From contig JABJQI010000058.1 of NCBI GenBank assembly GCA_018663485.1, positions 1 to 9,555 of the forward strand: 9,555 bases of DNA. The letters run 5' to 3'. Position 1 is the first letter of the stretch, and each line of letters opens with the position of its first letter. Below, piece after piece: positions 1-6,395 of the stretch. A model generated the notes under the pieces. The model ran no database searches. It had not been told where the DNA came from and saw only the letters and a list, made by a program, of their open reading frames with translations. Made by a program: the position numbers and the translations under genes. The stretch comes from Opitutia bacterium (GTDB lineage: Bacteria; Verrucomicrobiota; Verrucomicrobiia; Opitutales; Coraliomargaritaceae).

Positions 1-1
1 C

Positions 2-1360
2 ATTCAAGACGAGCCAGATGATCAGTTTACCTATGGGCGCCGTAAGTTACTAACGAAACTGCAGAATATTGCAGCCGTATTGAAAACCTTTAACGCCGGG
101 ATCGGGCCCGAGCTGATCTTATTTCAAGAGTTCGAAGCGGACTTCACTCCGCAGAGCTCAGTTGAGGATTTGTCGACCTTTCTCGACCAACACCGCGCGA
201 TCAGTGTTGCGCAAATGCTAACAACTGATTGGCGCTCGGAGTATGCTGGCTTGCCAGCGCAAGCGTGGCTATTGAAAGCGTTGAGTGACGCTGGTTTGGT
301 CGGCTATTCGGTGGTCGTTGCCCCTTCGAAGGGATCAGATGCTGGGATCGCACATACGAATGCGGTATTTTCCCGTTTCCCTATTCAAGAGGTGCGCCGC
401 CATGAGTTGCTAAAGGCGCGAGACATTCTGGAGGTGACGCTGGATGTCGCCGCGCATCCACTGACGGTTTACGTTAACCATTGGAAGTCTGGAGCGTCGA
501 GTCCGTCTCGCGAACCGATCCGTGTGCAGAACGCCGAGGTGCTGCGAGCTTTAATCGATGCGCGACTCGCTACCGAGCCGATGGCGGACATTATCATCGG
601 CGGTGATTTGAACTCGCACTACAATCAATCGATTTTATATCCAGGTGTGACGACTGGGATTAACGATGTGCTGGGTTCGCAGGGCGATGAGCTGGGGATT
701 CGTGAGCTTGGCGGCGTGGATCTCTATAATCTTTGGTTTGAGCTGCCGCCAGAGCAGCGCTACTCTGAGGTGTGGCGAGGGCGACGCGGCTCACTGATGC
801 ATTTGCTGGTGACTCGTGGGCTGTACGATCAATCGGGAGTAGGTTATGTGGATGGCAGTTTTCAGGCTGTTATTCTACCTGGGCTAAATGCTGATTTGCT
901 CGGGAGGCCGTTGGGATGGACCTTTGCCGGCGAGACCGGGGGTGGGGCGACGGACCACTTTCCCGTCGCTGCGCGGTTTACACTCGGATCGGGCCGTGCT
1001 GGCGATTTTGTTGCTCTAGAAAATCCGAGTGTGGGCGACGACGCCTTGAGTTTTGAGGTGCCACTCGGCTACGAAACCGGCATGCAGTTGCCGTTGGAGG
1101 GCGCTGCCGCTCTATTCCAGATTGCTGATGCCGAGCTCGGCCCATTGGTCGGACGTTTGTATCGAATCGAAGCGCGCGTGCTCAAAGTAAAGCCGATGAC
1201 GCTCGAAGTAGCCGGGCAGCAGTGGGCCGCCTACGCACCGGATAAGTCCGTGTATGCGCAATTGAAACAATTAAAAATGGCCGAATCGCCGACTGCGATG
1301 GTGGTTAAGCTAGGTATTTGGAAGGGCAAACGACAATTCGTCATCGAAGGAATCGAATAG
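2..1360 (+). CDS. Endonuclease/exonuclease/phosphatase (EEP) family protein, 5'-truncated by the window edge
   Basis: The frame is open to the left edge, so the TTG at 80 is not the true start. The codons at 2-79 read a typical EEP lead-in (YGRRKLLTKLQNIAAVLK), and the N-terminus is missing. Visible EEP motifs: the metal-binding Glu in LFQEFE (Glu at 128-130), NHWKS (476-490), GGDLN (599-613) and the final catalytic-type DHFP (His at 956-958). The family hydrolyses phosphodiesters or phosphomonoesters (DNase I, exonuclease III, secreted nucleases, sphingomyelinases); substrate and location cannot be fixed here. At the strand that usually reads I-D-H-I-L-V the protein has L-M-H-L-L-V (Met at 797-799), so a normally conserved Asp is absent. 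About 130 residues follow the EEP core and end in a beta-rich segment (RIEARVLKVK...GQQWAAYAPDK), possibly an OB-like accessory domain (inference). The stop is TAG at 1358-1360, 80 bp before metG on the same strand. Confidence 0.85.
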   Translation: MQDEPDDQFTYGRRKLLTKLQNIAAVLKTFNAGIGPELILFQEFEADFTPQSSVEDLSTFLDQHRAISVAQMLTTDWRSEYAGLPAQAWLLKALSDAGLVGYSVVVAPSKGSDAGIAHTNAVFSRFPIQEVRRHELLKARDILEVTLDVAAHPLTVYVNHWKSGASSPSREPIRVQNAEVLRALIDARLATEPMADIIIGGDLNSHYNQSILYPGVTTGINDVLGSQGDELGIRELGGVDLYNLWFELPPEQRYSEVWRGRRGSLMHLLVTRGLYDQSGVGYVDGSFQAVILPGLNADLLGRPLGWTFAGETGGGATDHFPVAARFTLGSGRAGDFVALENPSVGDDALSFEVPLGYETGMQLPLEGAAALFQIADAELGPLVGRLYRIEARVLKVKPMTLEVAGQQWAAYAPDKSVYAQLKQLKMAESPTAMVVKLGIWKGKRQFVIEGIE

Positions 1361-1377
1361 CCCGCGCCAGGGCTATT
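1356..1377 (+). terminator. 8-bp hairpin over the EEP stop codon, weak terminator candidate
   Basis: AATAGCCC (1356-1363) and GGGCTATT (1370-1377) pair perfectly around the 6-nt loop GCGCCA, with the stem starting inside the stop codon. No U tract follows (the next bases are GCCAACAC), so it is not a standard intrinsic terminator. It could be a 3'-end stabiliser or a partial attenuator before metG. Confidence 0.35.
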
Positions 1378-1414
1378 GCCAACACTAGGCTCCTACGGAC
1401 TTGCGCCCCTGCGT

Positions 1415-1439
1415 GAAATCGACCAACTTGCTCGATTTC
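1415..1439 (+). promoter_or_regulatory. Hairpin ending one base before the metG start codon
   Basis: GAAATCGA (1415-1422) and TCGATTTC (1432-1439) form a perfect 8-bp inverted repeat with the 9-nt loop CCAACTTGC. Its 3' arm occupies the region where a ribosome-binding site would lie, one base before ATG 1441, and no Shine-Dalgarno is present. It could modulate metG translation or bind a protein as a dyad operator. There is no T-box-like specifier or antiterminator visible in the 80-bp gap. Confidence 0.4.
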
Positions 1440-1440
1440 C

Positions 1441-2979
1441 ATGAGCAAAAACTTCTACATCACCACCGCAATCGACTACGCAAATGGCGCGCCTCACCTC
1501 GGCCATGCCTACGAAAAAGTGCTGACCGATATCGTCGCACGCTTTCGTCGCCTCCAAGGCGACCAGGTGAAGTTCGTTACTGGTTTAGATGAGCACGGCC
1601 AAAAAGTGCAGATTTCGGCGCAGAAGCAGGGCATCGAGCCGCAGGATTTTTGCGATGGTCACGCGGCTAAGTTTCAAGGGCTCTGCGAACGCTTAGAGGT
1701 TACCAACGACGATTATATTCGCACCACAGAGCCGCGTCACAAGAAGGTCGTTAGCGAGATCTTACAGGCACTGTTCGATCAGGGCCAGATCTACAAAGCG
1801 GACTACAACGGTTATTACAGTCAACGCCAGGAACAGTTCGTCACAGAGAAGGAAAAGGTCGACGGAAAGTGGCCAGAGATTTTCGGTGAGGTGGAGGAAG
1901 TCGTTGAGACTAACTATTTCTTTAAGCTCGCACAGTATCAGGATTGGTTGATCGAGACGATCGAGCAGAATACAGAGATGATCTATCCGCGCTTCCGTAG
2001 TGCTGATGTGCTGCAGTTTCTCAAGAAAGAGCCGCTCAACGATCTCTGTATTTCTCGTCCTAAGTCGCGCTTGGAATGGGGTATTGAACTACCATTCGAC
2101 TCTGAGTATGTTACCTATGTGTGGTTTGACGCATTGACTAATTACATTACCGCTGCGGGCTACGGGACCGATGAGTTTGAGCAGAATTGGCCTGCGGATT
2201 ACCATGTCATCGGTAAAGATATCCTCGTGCCACCACATGCGGTATACTGGCCGATCATGCTTAAGGCTCTAAATCTTGAATTGCCGAAGCATTTCCTCGT
2301 GCATGGTTGGTGGCTCAGCTCTGGTGAGAAAATGTCGAAGAGCACGGGCGAAGTGGTTGATCCGCTTGATTTGATCGAGCAGTTTGGTACCGATGCATTT
2401 CGCTACTTTGTGACGCGGGAAATGAACGTAGGTCAAGACAGTGAATTTTCCATTGAACTCTTTATGAGTCGCTACAACAGTGACCTTGCCAACGATTTGG
2501 GTAACTTAGTCAGCCGCTTACTCAACATGGGCAGCCGTTATTCCGAGGGCAAAGTGCCCGCAGTTTCTGTCGATGAGCAGCCAGAGCAAGACCTTAAAGG
2601 ATTGTGGATAAAGACTCAGGATGAACTGATCCCATTGTTCGAAGGGTTTCAGTTTCACAAGGCTTTGGATCGTATTTTTACCTTCATTTCAGGGATCAAT
2701 AAATATGCCGAAACACGTGCGCCGTGGAAGTTGGCTAAGTCCGACGCCCCCGAAGACCAAGCGAAGTTACAAACCTCGCTGGCCTTCATGGCTGAAGCCT
2801 TGCGCCTAGGAGTCGTCATGCTCACTCCGGTAATGCCAGAGATTTCAGATAAGATTCGTGGCTTGGTCGGTGCTGACAATTTTGATCGCCTTGAAGGTCA
2901 GCTGGAGTGGGGCAACACCCTGGAAGGTAAAGCCCTCGGCGAAAAGACGATTCTCTTTCCGCGTCCGGAAAAGAACTAG
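1441..2979 (+). CDS. metG: Methionyl-tRNA synthetase, zinc-free, lacking the C-terminal tRNA-binding domain
   Basis: Cytoplasmic class I aminoacyl-tRNA synthetase that charges tRNA-Met and initiator tRNA with methionine using ATP. The ATG at 1441 gives the family's usual opening (MSKNFYITTAIDYANG), and an in-frame TGA at 1414-1416 blocks earlier starts. The HIGH signature is HLGH (residues 19-22) and KMSKS lies at residues 297-301. The connective-peptide knuckle, where zinc-type enzymes carry CxxC, reads S127-Q-R-Q130 here, and no later Cys pair is seen before NYFF, so this is a zinc-free form like B. subtilis MetS. At 512 residues it has the catalytic core and the helical anticodon-binding domain but no C-terminal EMAP/Trbp111-like domain, which longer bacterial MetRSs have. 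It sits 80 bp after the EEP gene in the same orientation and may be co-transcribed. No Shine-Dalgarno is visible. Confidence 0.97.
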   Translation: MSKNFYITTAIDYANGAPHLGHAYEKVLTDIVARFRRLQGDQVKFVTGLDEHGQKVQISAQKQGIEPQDFCDGHAAKFQGLCERLEVTNDDYIRTTEPRHKKVVSEILQALFDQGQIYKADYNGYYSQRQEQFVTEKEKVDGKWPEIFGEVEEVVETNYFFKLAQYQDWLIETIEQNTEMIYPRFRSADVLQFLKKEPLNDLCISRPKSRLEWGIELPFDSEYVTYVWFDALTNYITAAGYGTDEFEQNWPADYHVIGKDILVPPHAVYWPIMLKALNLELPKHFLVHGWWLSSGEKMSKSTGEVVDPLDLIEQFGTDAFRYFVTREMNVGQDSEFSIELFMSRYNSDLANDLGNLVSRLLNMGSRYSEGKVPAVSVDEQPEQDLKGLWIKTQDELIPLFEGFQFHKALDRIFTFISGINKYAETRAPWKLAKSDAPEDQAKLQTSLAFMAEALRLGVVMLTPVMPEISDKIRGLVGADNFDRLEGQLEWGNTLEGKALGEKTILFPRPEKN

Positions 2980-2993
2980 GCTTAGCGTTGTGC

Positions 2994-3013
2994 CAGCGAC
3001 ACTCTGGTCGCTG
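2994..3013 (+). terminator. 7-bp hairpin just after metG
   Basis: CAGCGAC (2994-3000) and GTCGCTG (3007-3013) pair perfectly around the loop ACTCTG, beginning 15 nt after the metG stop. No U tract follows, so it may be an RNA-stabilising hairpin rather than a terminator by itself. A second hairpin, GCATCGGC (3019-3026) with GCCGACGC (3034-3041), one mismatch, follows at once. Confidence 0.35.
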
Positions 3014-3053
3014 CGTATGCATCGGCTTTCAGCGCCGACGCGTAGGTGATTTC

Positions 3054-3153
3054 CTGTTCGTTGAACAAAATGAATGCTATCACACCAGTGAGCCGCGATG
3101 GCGGTCGAAAGCTCAACCAAGGTGTGATAGCATATTTTTTGTCTGATGAACAA
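3054..3153. repeat. ~100-nt near-palindromic element (33-bp imperfect inverted repeat), possible terminator, small RNA or MITE-like unit
   Basis: The arms at 3054-3086 and 3121-3153 are inverted copies: I count 25 of 33 positions complementary, including a perfect 13-bp inner block, ATGCTATCACACC (3074-3086) with GGTGTGATAGCAT (3121-3133), then ACAAAA/TTTTGT and TGTTC/GAACA blocks. In RNA several mismatches become G-U pairs. The 34-nt centre can fold further (TGAG/CTCA and CCGC-GATG-GCGG). A T6 run (3135-3140) directly follows the inner stem, so on the plus strand it could terminate metG. However, the outer arms pair beyond the T run, which ordinary terminators do not do. That fits a structured small RNA or a miniature palindromic repeat. 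No target-site duplication is obvious. Confidence 0.55.
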
Positions 3154-3350
3154 AGTTGTGGTGCTCAATCGGGAGTCATCTGAAAAGAGCTGTCTATCTG
3201 TAATTTAACGATAAGGGCCCTGGTTGTACTGACTATATGCCTGATGTTAGCACCAAGTGGTGAATCATTTCTACCTAATCACAAAGTTGAAATTCTCAAT
3301 ATTGTCAATCAGAGAGGCCGCCGTATGTCGTCTATAAGGACAAGTGATTC

Positions 3351-3674
3351 CTAAAATCCTGCGGCCTGTTTAGATGTTGATTTCTGATTTAAAATTTGAG
3401 GAGCGGTCTGTTGAAATAAGGGTTGAGCTGAAATGATAATTGATACTCGGGCAGCAGGGCAGAAGCAGCCTAGGCGACAGGCGAGGCACCAAGACTGACT
3501 ATCTCCTAGTGCTTCATCTACGTTGATTTGGAGTGTAATAAAGCTAGACTGTATTTTTGAGCGAACAGTGATTTTGGTTTCTATTGGACTCTGCGCGTCT
3601 ATTGCGCATTGAAGCGCGATGCTTTCAAGCTGTTTGGCGATGTCGTAATCTGGAGATTCGATTAAGCATTTCAT
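3351..3674 (-). CDS. Doubtful hypothetical ORF, 107 codons
   Basis: An ATG-initiated minus-strand frame in an otherwise empty region. The first ~55 residues look protein-like (amphipathic, acidic: SPDYDIAKQLESIALQ...), with no signal peptide or membrane segment. The second half is odd, with a Cys-rich run (WCLACRLGCFC) and then a Gln/Ser/Thr-rich low-complexity tail. No Shine-Dalgarno and no clear promoter precede it. The next gene downstream on this strand is beyond metG, so no operon context supports it. I recognise no family. It may be a spurious ORF, a decayed gene frame-shifted around the middle, or a real lineage-specific protein. Confidence 0.2.
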   Translation of the reverse strand: MKCLIESPDYDIAKQLESIALQCAIDAQSPIETKITVRSKIQSSFITLQINVDEALGDSQSWCLACRLGCFCPAARVSIIISAQPLFQQTAPQILNQKSTSKQAAGF

Positions 3675-3846
3675 GGCAATTAGGTCGGCATTCTGGGTTA
3701 AAGATTGAGTGGTTAGAGTAAAACTTTGTAGTCTTTATAATAACAATAGAGACGGTGTATTTCTACCCGCTGACGGAGTCAAAATAACCCATTAGCAGGA
3801 TCGGCGTCGTCTGAGAGAGGCACATTGACTCGAGCCGACTAGCTAC

Positions 3847-3879
3847 AAAAAAGCCCACGGAGTTTTCACTCCGTGGGCT
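3847..3879 (-). terminator. Strong intrinsic terminator of the TonB-dependent receptor gene
   Basis: On the minus strand AGCCCACGGAGT (complement of 3868-3879) pairs with ACTCCGTGGGCT (complement of 3852-3863) over 12 bp around a GAAA tetraloop. Six U residues (complement of 3847-3852) overlap and follow the stem. It lies 28 bp downstream of the receptor stop codon. A GC-rich stem, a stable tetraloop and a U tract make this a textbook Rho-independent terminator; it also separates the receptor from convergent transcription out of metG. Confidence 0.93.
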
Positions 3880-3907
3880 ATAAACAAAATAAGTCTTACG
3901 GAAAATC

Positions 3908-6016
3908 TTAGAAGCTGCCGCTGAGTGAGAATGTCGCGTTGAGTGGAGCTCCCACTGTAGCTTGGTGAGTGCTGTGTGAACTTGGGTAGTACTCTTTGTC
4001 GAGCAGATTTTCGATATTGACCTGTAGGCGAAGATTTTCGCTGACTTGGTAATAAGCAGCTGCATCGACTCGGAAGAAGCTAGGAAGCTCTGCGCTGTTG
4101 CTGTCGTTGATGTAGCTGGAGTCCTGATAGGTCGCTCCGAGACCGAGGCCGAGCTTTTCGGTGACCTGATAGTGGTTCCAGATAGACAGCATCTGCTCAG
4201 GTATTTCGCGAGGATCGTTCCCAACTAGGCCAGGCTTTGAATGGTCTTCAATCTCGCCTGTTATGTAGCTGTAGCCAGCGGTGAGTGACCATTGATCGGT
4301 GAGTTGTCCGTTGAACTGAGCCTCAAAGCCTGTGACCTCCCTTTCGATTCTTACCCAGACTTTGTCAACCTCCTCGACGACGTCTTGATTGCCCTGAAAA
4401 ATCGCAGCGGTGACGCTGTAGCCTGATGTGAAGTCCCATTTTACACCGGCTTCAAGGTTGGTGTATTCGCTGGGATCGAATCCTTTACCGCCAAGGCTGG
4501 CGAACTGTTCCCCGCTTGAAGGCACAAATGTTTCACTATAGCTTGCATAGATCGAGATGTTTTCCTGTGGCTTGTAGATGATGCCGGCACGTGGAGTGAA
4601 CTCTTCATCCTTTTGGCTGCCACTTTTGCTGGTAGTCTTGTTGTCCGTTAGGTCGATGTCGAAACTGTCGAAGCGTGCACCAAGAACAAGTGTGAGCGCT
4701 TCAGAGAACTCAATCTCGTCCTGTACGTAGATGGAGTAAACCGTAATGTCGGTTTCGGTGTCGTCGTTCAGATCGGTGAATAGTTTAGCGTTCAGGCCGC
4801 CTGCGTTGAAACCAATGCCAGGGTTGTTGCGCTGGCTAATTTGGAAATCTTTCTGATCTTCAGTTGCAGCTGTATTATCAAAATCAGGATTGTAGCGATC
4901 ATTTTTTGAAGAGCTATTACTAAACTCAGCACCGAACAGCATGGTGTGCTCGAGGTCGCCAGTTTGGAATTCGCTAACGAGATTACCGGAGAAAACGAGG
5001 TTCTCACGCTTGGTAGTGTCAAGGTAGCCGTCGAGCGTTACTTGATCAGGAGTAGCCTCGTCGTAGCTCGCAGCATAAAAGTTCTGATAGAGCTTGTCGT
5101 AGTTACTATACGAAGCGGTGAAGACAGCCTTGAGAGTGTCGGAGAACTCATGCTGGAACATCGCGCGCAGAGTATGTGCTTCGAGCTCAGACTTATTCAG
5201 ATCTGAATCGCCGAAGACGATATCGTTAAGCGCATCCACCGGTTTGCCGTTGGCGGTTGGAATGCCGCGATCAATCGAGCGATCATAGTCGATGTATTCA
5301 TACGACACATCGAGTGTAGTCTTATCACTCAGTTGGAACTTGATGGTTGGATTCACGCCGTAGCCCTCACCATCGGAGAAGTCACGGTGATTTTCGAAGG
5401 TATTGTAGTAGGCATTGATGCGGAACGCAGTGTCTTCGTTGATGGCAACATTGCTATCAATTTGCGCTTCAGTAGCTCCAAAGGTGTCGATGCTAAGCTG
5501 GTAGCCGTTGAAGTCTTCACCGATGACACCTTTTTTAGTGACTCGATTGAGTACGCCACCAGCGCCGCCGCGACCGAATAGCAGTGCATTGGGGCCACGC
5601 AGGATTTCGACCTGATCAACATTGTAGAGTGGGCGGTAGTATTGGACATCGTCGCGGACACCGTCGACGAAGAAGTCAGCAGTGGAACGGACGCCGCGGA
5701 AGACGACTGCATCGCGATGGCCTTCACCCTGCGACACGTTCACCCCTGGTGTGTAATCGACTATGTCGCCGATACTATTGAAGCCGCGCACCGAGATTTC
5801 GTCGGCGGTGGTGATCGACAGGCTCTGTGGCACGTCGATGATTGGAGTCGGTGTTTTGAGGGCGCTGACTTGATCTGCGTAGAGCGTGTTGCCGACAACC
5901 ACAGTTTCGTCGATCGCCATTTCGGTGGCTGCTGTAGTCTGCGCCGTGACTACCGAGGCAGTCAAGGCCATCGCAAGCGTAGCGCTGGCTAATCGTTTGG
6001 TAGTGTTCGTTTTCAT
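3908..6016 (-). CDS. TonB-dependent siderophore receptor (outer membrane), 702 aa
   Basis: Outer-membrane gated channel for active, TonB-powered import, most likely of a ferric siderophore. I place the start at ATG 6016 rather than the ATG 54 bp upstream (6070), because 6016 begins a clean signal peptide: basic MKTNTTKR, a hydrophobic stretch, cleavage near T-A-Q at residues 24-26. A TonB box (DETVVV, residues 36-41) follows, then a plug domain with siderophore-receptor landmarks: VPQSLSITT, SVRGFNSIGDIVDYTPGV, FFVDGVRDD, VEILRGPNALLFGRGGAGG. The rest is the 22-strand barrel, ending NLLDKEYYPSS...GAPLNATFSLSGSF with the C-terminal Phe typical of BAM clients. No N-terminal FecR-type signalling domain is present. 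Length fits the FhuE/Fiu class (~700-760). It sits downstream of a TonB2-type operon, which probably energises it. The substrate cannot be read from the sequence; haem, cobalamin or other chelates are less likely. Confidence 0.93.
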   Translation of the reverse strand: MKTNTTKRLASATLAMALTASVVTAQTTAATEMAIDETVVVGNTLYADQVSALKTPTPIIDVPQSLSITTADEISVRGFNSIGDIVDYTPGVNVSQGEGHRDAVVFRGVRSTADFFVDGVRDDVQYYRPLYNVDQVEILRGPNALLFGRGGAGGVLNRVTKKGVIGEDFNGYQLSIDTFGATEAQIDSNVAINEDTAFRINAYYNTFENHRDFSDGEGYGVNPTIKFQLSDKTTLDVSYEYIDYDRSIDRGIPTANGKPVDALNDIVFGDSDLNKSELEAHTLRAMFQHEFSDTLKAVFTASYSNYDKLYQNFYAASYDEATPDQVTLDGYLDTTKRENLVFSGNLVSEFQTGDLEHTMLFGAEFSNSSSKNDRYNPDFDNTAATEDQKDFQISQRNNPGIGFNAGGLNAKLFTDLNDDTETDITVYSIYVQDEIEFSEALTLVLGARFDSFDIDLTDNKTTSKSGSQKDEEFTPRAGIIYKPQENISIYASYSETFVPSSGEQFASLGGKGFDPSEYTNLEAGVKWDFTSGYSVTAAIFQGNQDVVEEVDKVWVRIEREVTGFEAQFNGQLTDQWSLTAGYSYITGEIEDHSKPGLVGNDPREIPEQMLSIWNHYQVTEKLGLGLGATYQDSSYINDSNSAELPSFFRVDAAAYYQVSENLRLQVNIENLLDKEYYPSSHSTHQATVGAPLNATFSLSGSF

Positions 6017-6044
6017 TTGTAGTGTTGCTTGTTGTTTGTTGTTG
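6017..6044 (-). promoter_or_regulatory. CAA-rich, unstructured leader directly before the receptor start
   Basis: On the minus strand the 28 nt before ATG 6016 are almost entirely CAA/CA units with no G-rich Shine-Dalgarno. Such A/C-rich, unfoldable leaders can support initiation without a Shine-Dalgarno. The in-frame upstream ATG (6070) would put this tract inside the coding region as a Q/N/T-rich, non-signal-like extension, which supports 6016 as the start. Confidence 0.45.
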
Positions 6045-6074
6045 AGAAAAAATGCTGATTGGCGTTGCATCGCT

Positions 6075-6093
6075 GTGACTGAACTTCAGTAAC
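6075..6093. promoter_or_regulatory. 19-bp dyad, candidate operator upstream of the receptor
   Basis: GTGACTGAACTTCAGTAAC is a 9-1-9 inverted repeat: eight of nine half-site positions pair, with a perfect ACTGAA-C-TTCAGT core (6078-6090). It lies 59-77 bp upstream of the chosen start. The geometry resembles operators of metal-responsive dimeric repressors, but the sequence does not match the GATAAT-type Fur consensus. The regulator is unknown. Confidence 0.45.
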
Positions 6094-6132
6094 GCCTAAC
6101 TGTTAACGCCAGTGGTCAGATGGTGTTGTGTT

Positions 6133-6201
6133 ATTCTGCAAGCGATAATAGCACTAATTGATCCGTAATTCTGCTCCGATACGGAGTGATTCTGCCCCAA
6201 T
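6133..6201. repeat. Three ATTCTGC repeats, candidate regulator-binding sites
   Basis: ATTCTGC occurs at 6133-6139, 6168-6174 and 6189-6195. The last two extend to a 13-bp imperfect direct repeat, ATTCTGCTCCGAT (6168-6180) and ATTCTGCCCCAAT (6189-6201), two mismatches, with starts 21 bp apart, that is two helical turns. A small dyad CTCCG-ATA-CGGAG (6174-6186) bridges them. In gene orientation the motif is GCAGAAT. Same-face spacing suggests an activator or repressor array for the receptor promoter. Confidence 0.4.
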
Positions 6202-6360
6202 CAGGGTATTCTTGATTAATTTTGGCACTTGCTGAGTCCACTCATCCGACATTTTCCAGTCATGCAGGATTTTCAGCAGATTTGCTCTATTAAGGAATTT
6301 TTGCTGGCGCAGACCTATAGTTGATCGGCGCACTGAGTTGAACCCTTACGTTTCAACGTG

Positions 6361-6395
6361 AAAAATACAGCAGCTCGTCGGCGCTATTGCGCTGC
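6361..6395 (-). terminator. Weak terminator candidate at the end of the TPR gene
   Basis: On the minus strand GCAGC (complement of 6391-6395) can pair with GCTGC (complement of 6370-6374) across the TPR stop codon, followed by TGTATTTTT. The stem is only 5 bp with a 16-nt loop and competes with a 4-bp GCGC/GCGC hairpin, so termination here would be poor. The operon may partly read through towards the receptor gene. Confidence 0.22.

Larger units (their letters stand above)
2980..3907. other. 928-bp gene-poor region between metG and the convergent receptor gene
   Basis: Convergent intergenic space. From left to right it holds two small hairpins (2994-3013, 3019-3041), a ~100-nt near-palindrome (3054-3153), an AT-rich stretch with a 7-bp inverted repeat AGGCCGC/GCGGCCT (3315-3321 with 3361-3367), a doubtful minus-strand ORF (3351-3674), a TATAAT on the plus strand (3736-3741) with no fitting -35 and no gene downstream, and the receptor's terminator (3847-3879). 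I recognise no conserved protein or structured RNA family here. Its composition looks more AT-rich than the flanking genes. Confidence 0.7.
6017..6383. other. 367-bp regulatory gap between the TPR gene and the receptor gene
   Basis: Upstream region of the receptor. Reading towards the receptor (minus strand) it carries two ATTCTGC-type repeats around the small dyad CTCCG-ATA-CGGAG (6174-6186), a third ATTCTGC (6133-6139), two TAACGCC direct repeats (6090-6096, 6104-6110), a 19-bp dyad (6075-6093) and a CAA-rich leader directly before the start codon. I could not identify a convincing -35/-10 pair or a Fur box. No gene is visible on either strand. Confidence 0.65.

Noticed and set aside
80..82. 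TTG at 80 as the start of the EEP gene
   Set aside because: The frame is open from position 2 and the upstream codons encode a typical EEP N-terminal helix, so the gene is truncated by the window, not TTG-initiated here.
2845..3168. Minus-strand frames overlapping the end of metG and the palindrome
   Set aside because: They run through the metG coding region and the hairpins behind it, with no start signal or family resemblance.
3736..3741. TATAAT on the plus strand as a promoter -10
   Set aside because: No TTGACA-like -35 at 16-18 bp and no plus-strand gene or RNA downstream; the region is AT-rich, so chance is enough.
3763..4224. 153-codon minus-strand frame near the receptor 3' end
   Set aside because: It overlaps the receptor coding sequence in another frame and runs across its terminator; its composition is Ser/Thr-rich without domain features.
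5353..5727. 124-codon minus-strand frame inside the receptor gene
   Set aside because: Alternate-frame shadow of the receptor plug region, Ser/Ala/Thr-rich with no recognisable motif.
6017..6070. ATG at 6070 as the receptor start
   Set aside because: It would place 18 polar, Gln/Asn-rich residues before a complete signal peptide that begins at 6016. The added stretch lies over a CAA-rich leader and next to the operator-like dyad.
6144..6162. Possible Fur box around GATAATAGCACTAATT upstream of the receptor
   Set aside because: I count only about 11 of 19 matches to the GATAAT-type consensus and the second half-site does not form a proper inverted repeat.
6348..6359. ACGTTTCAACGT dyad downstream of the TPR gene as a terminator
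   Set aside because: The 5-bp stem leaves only a 2-nt loop and no U tract follows in the operon's direction.
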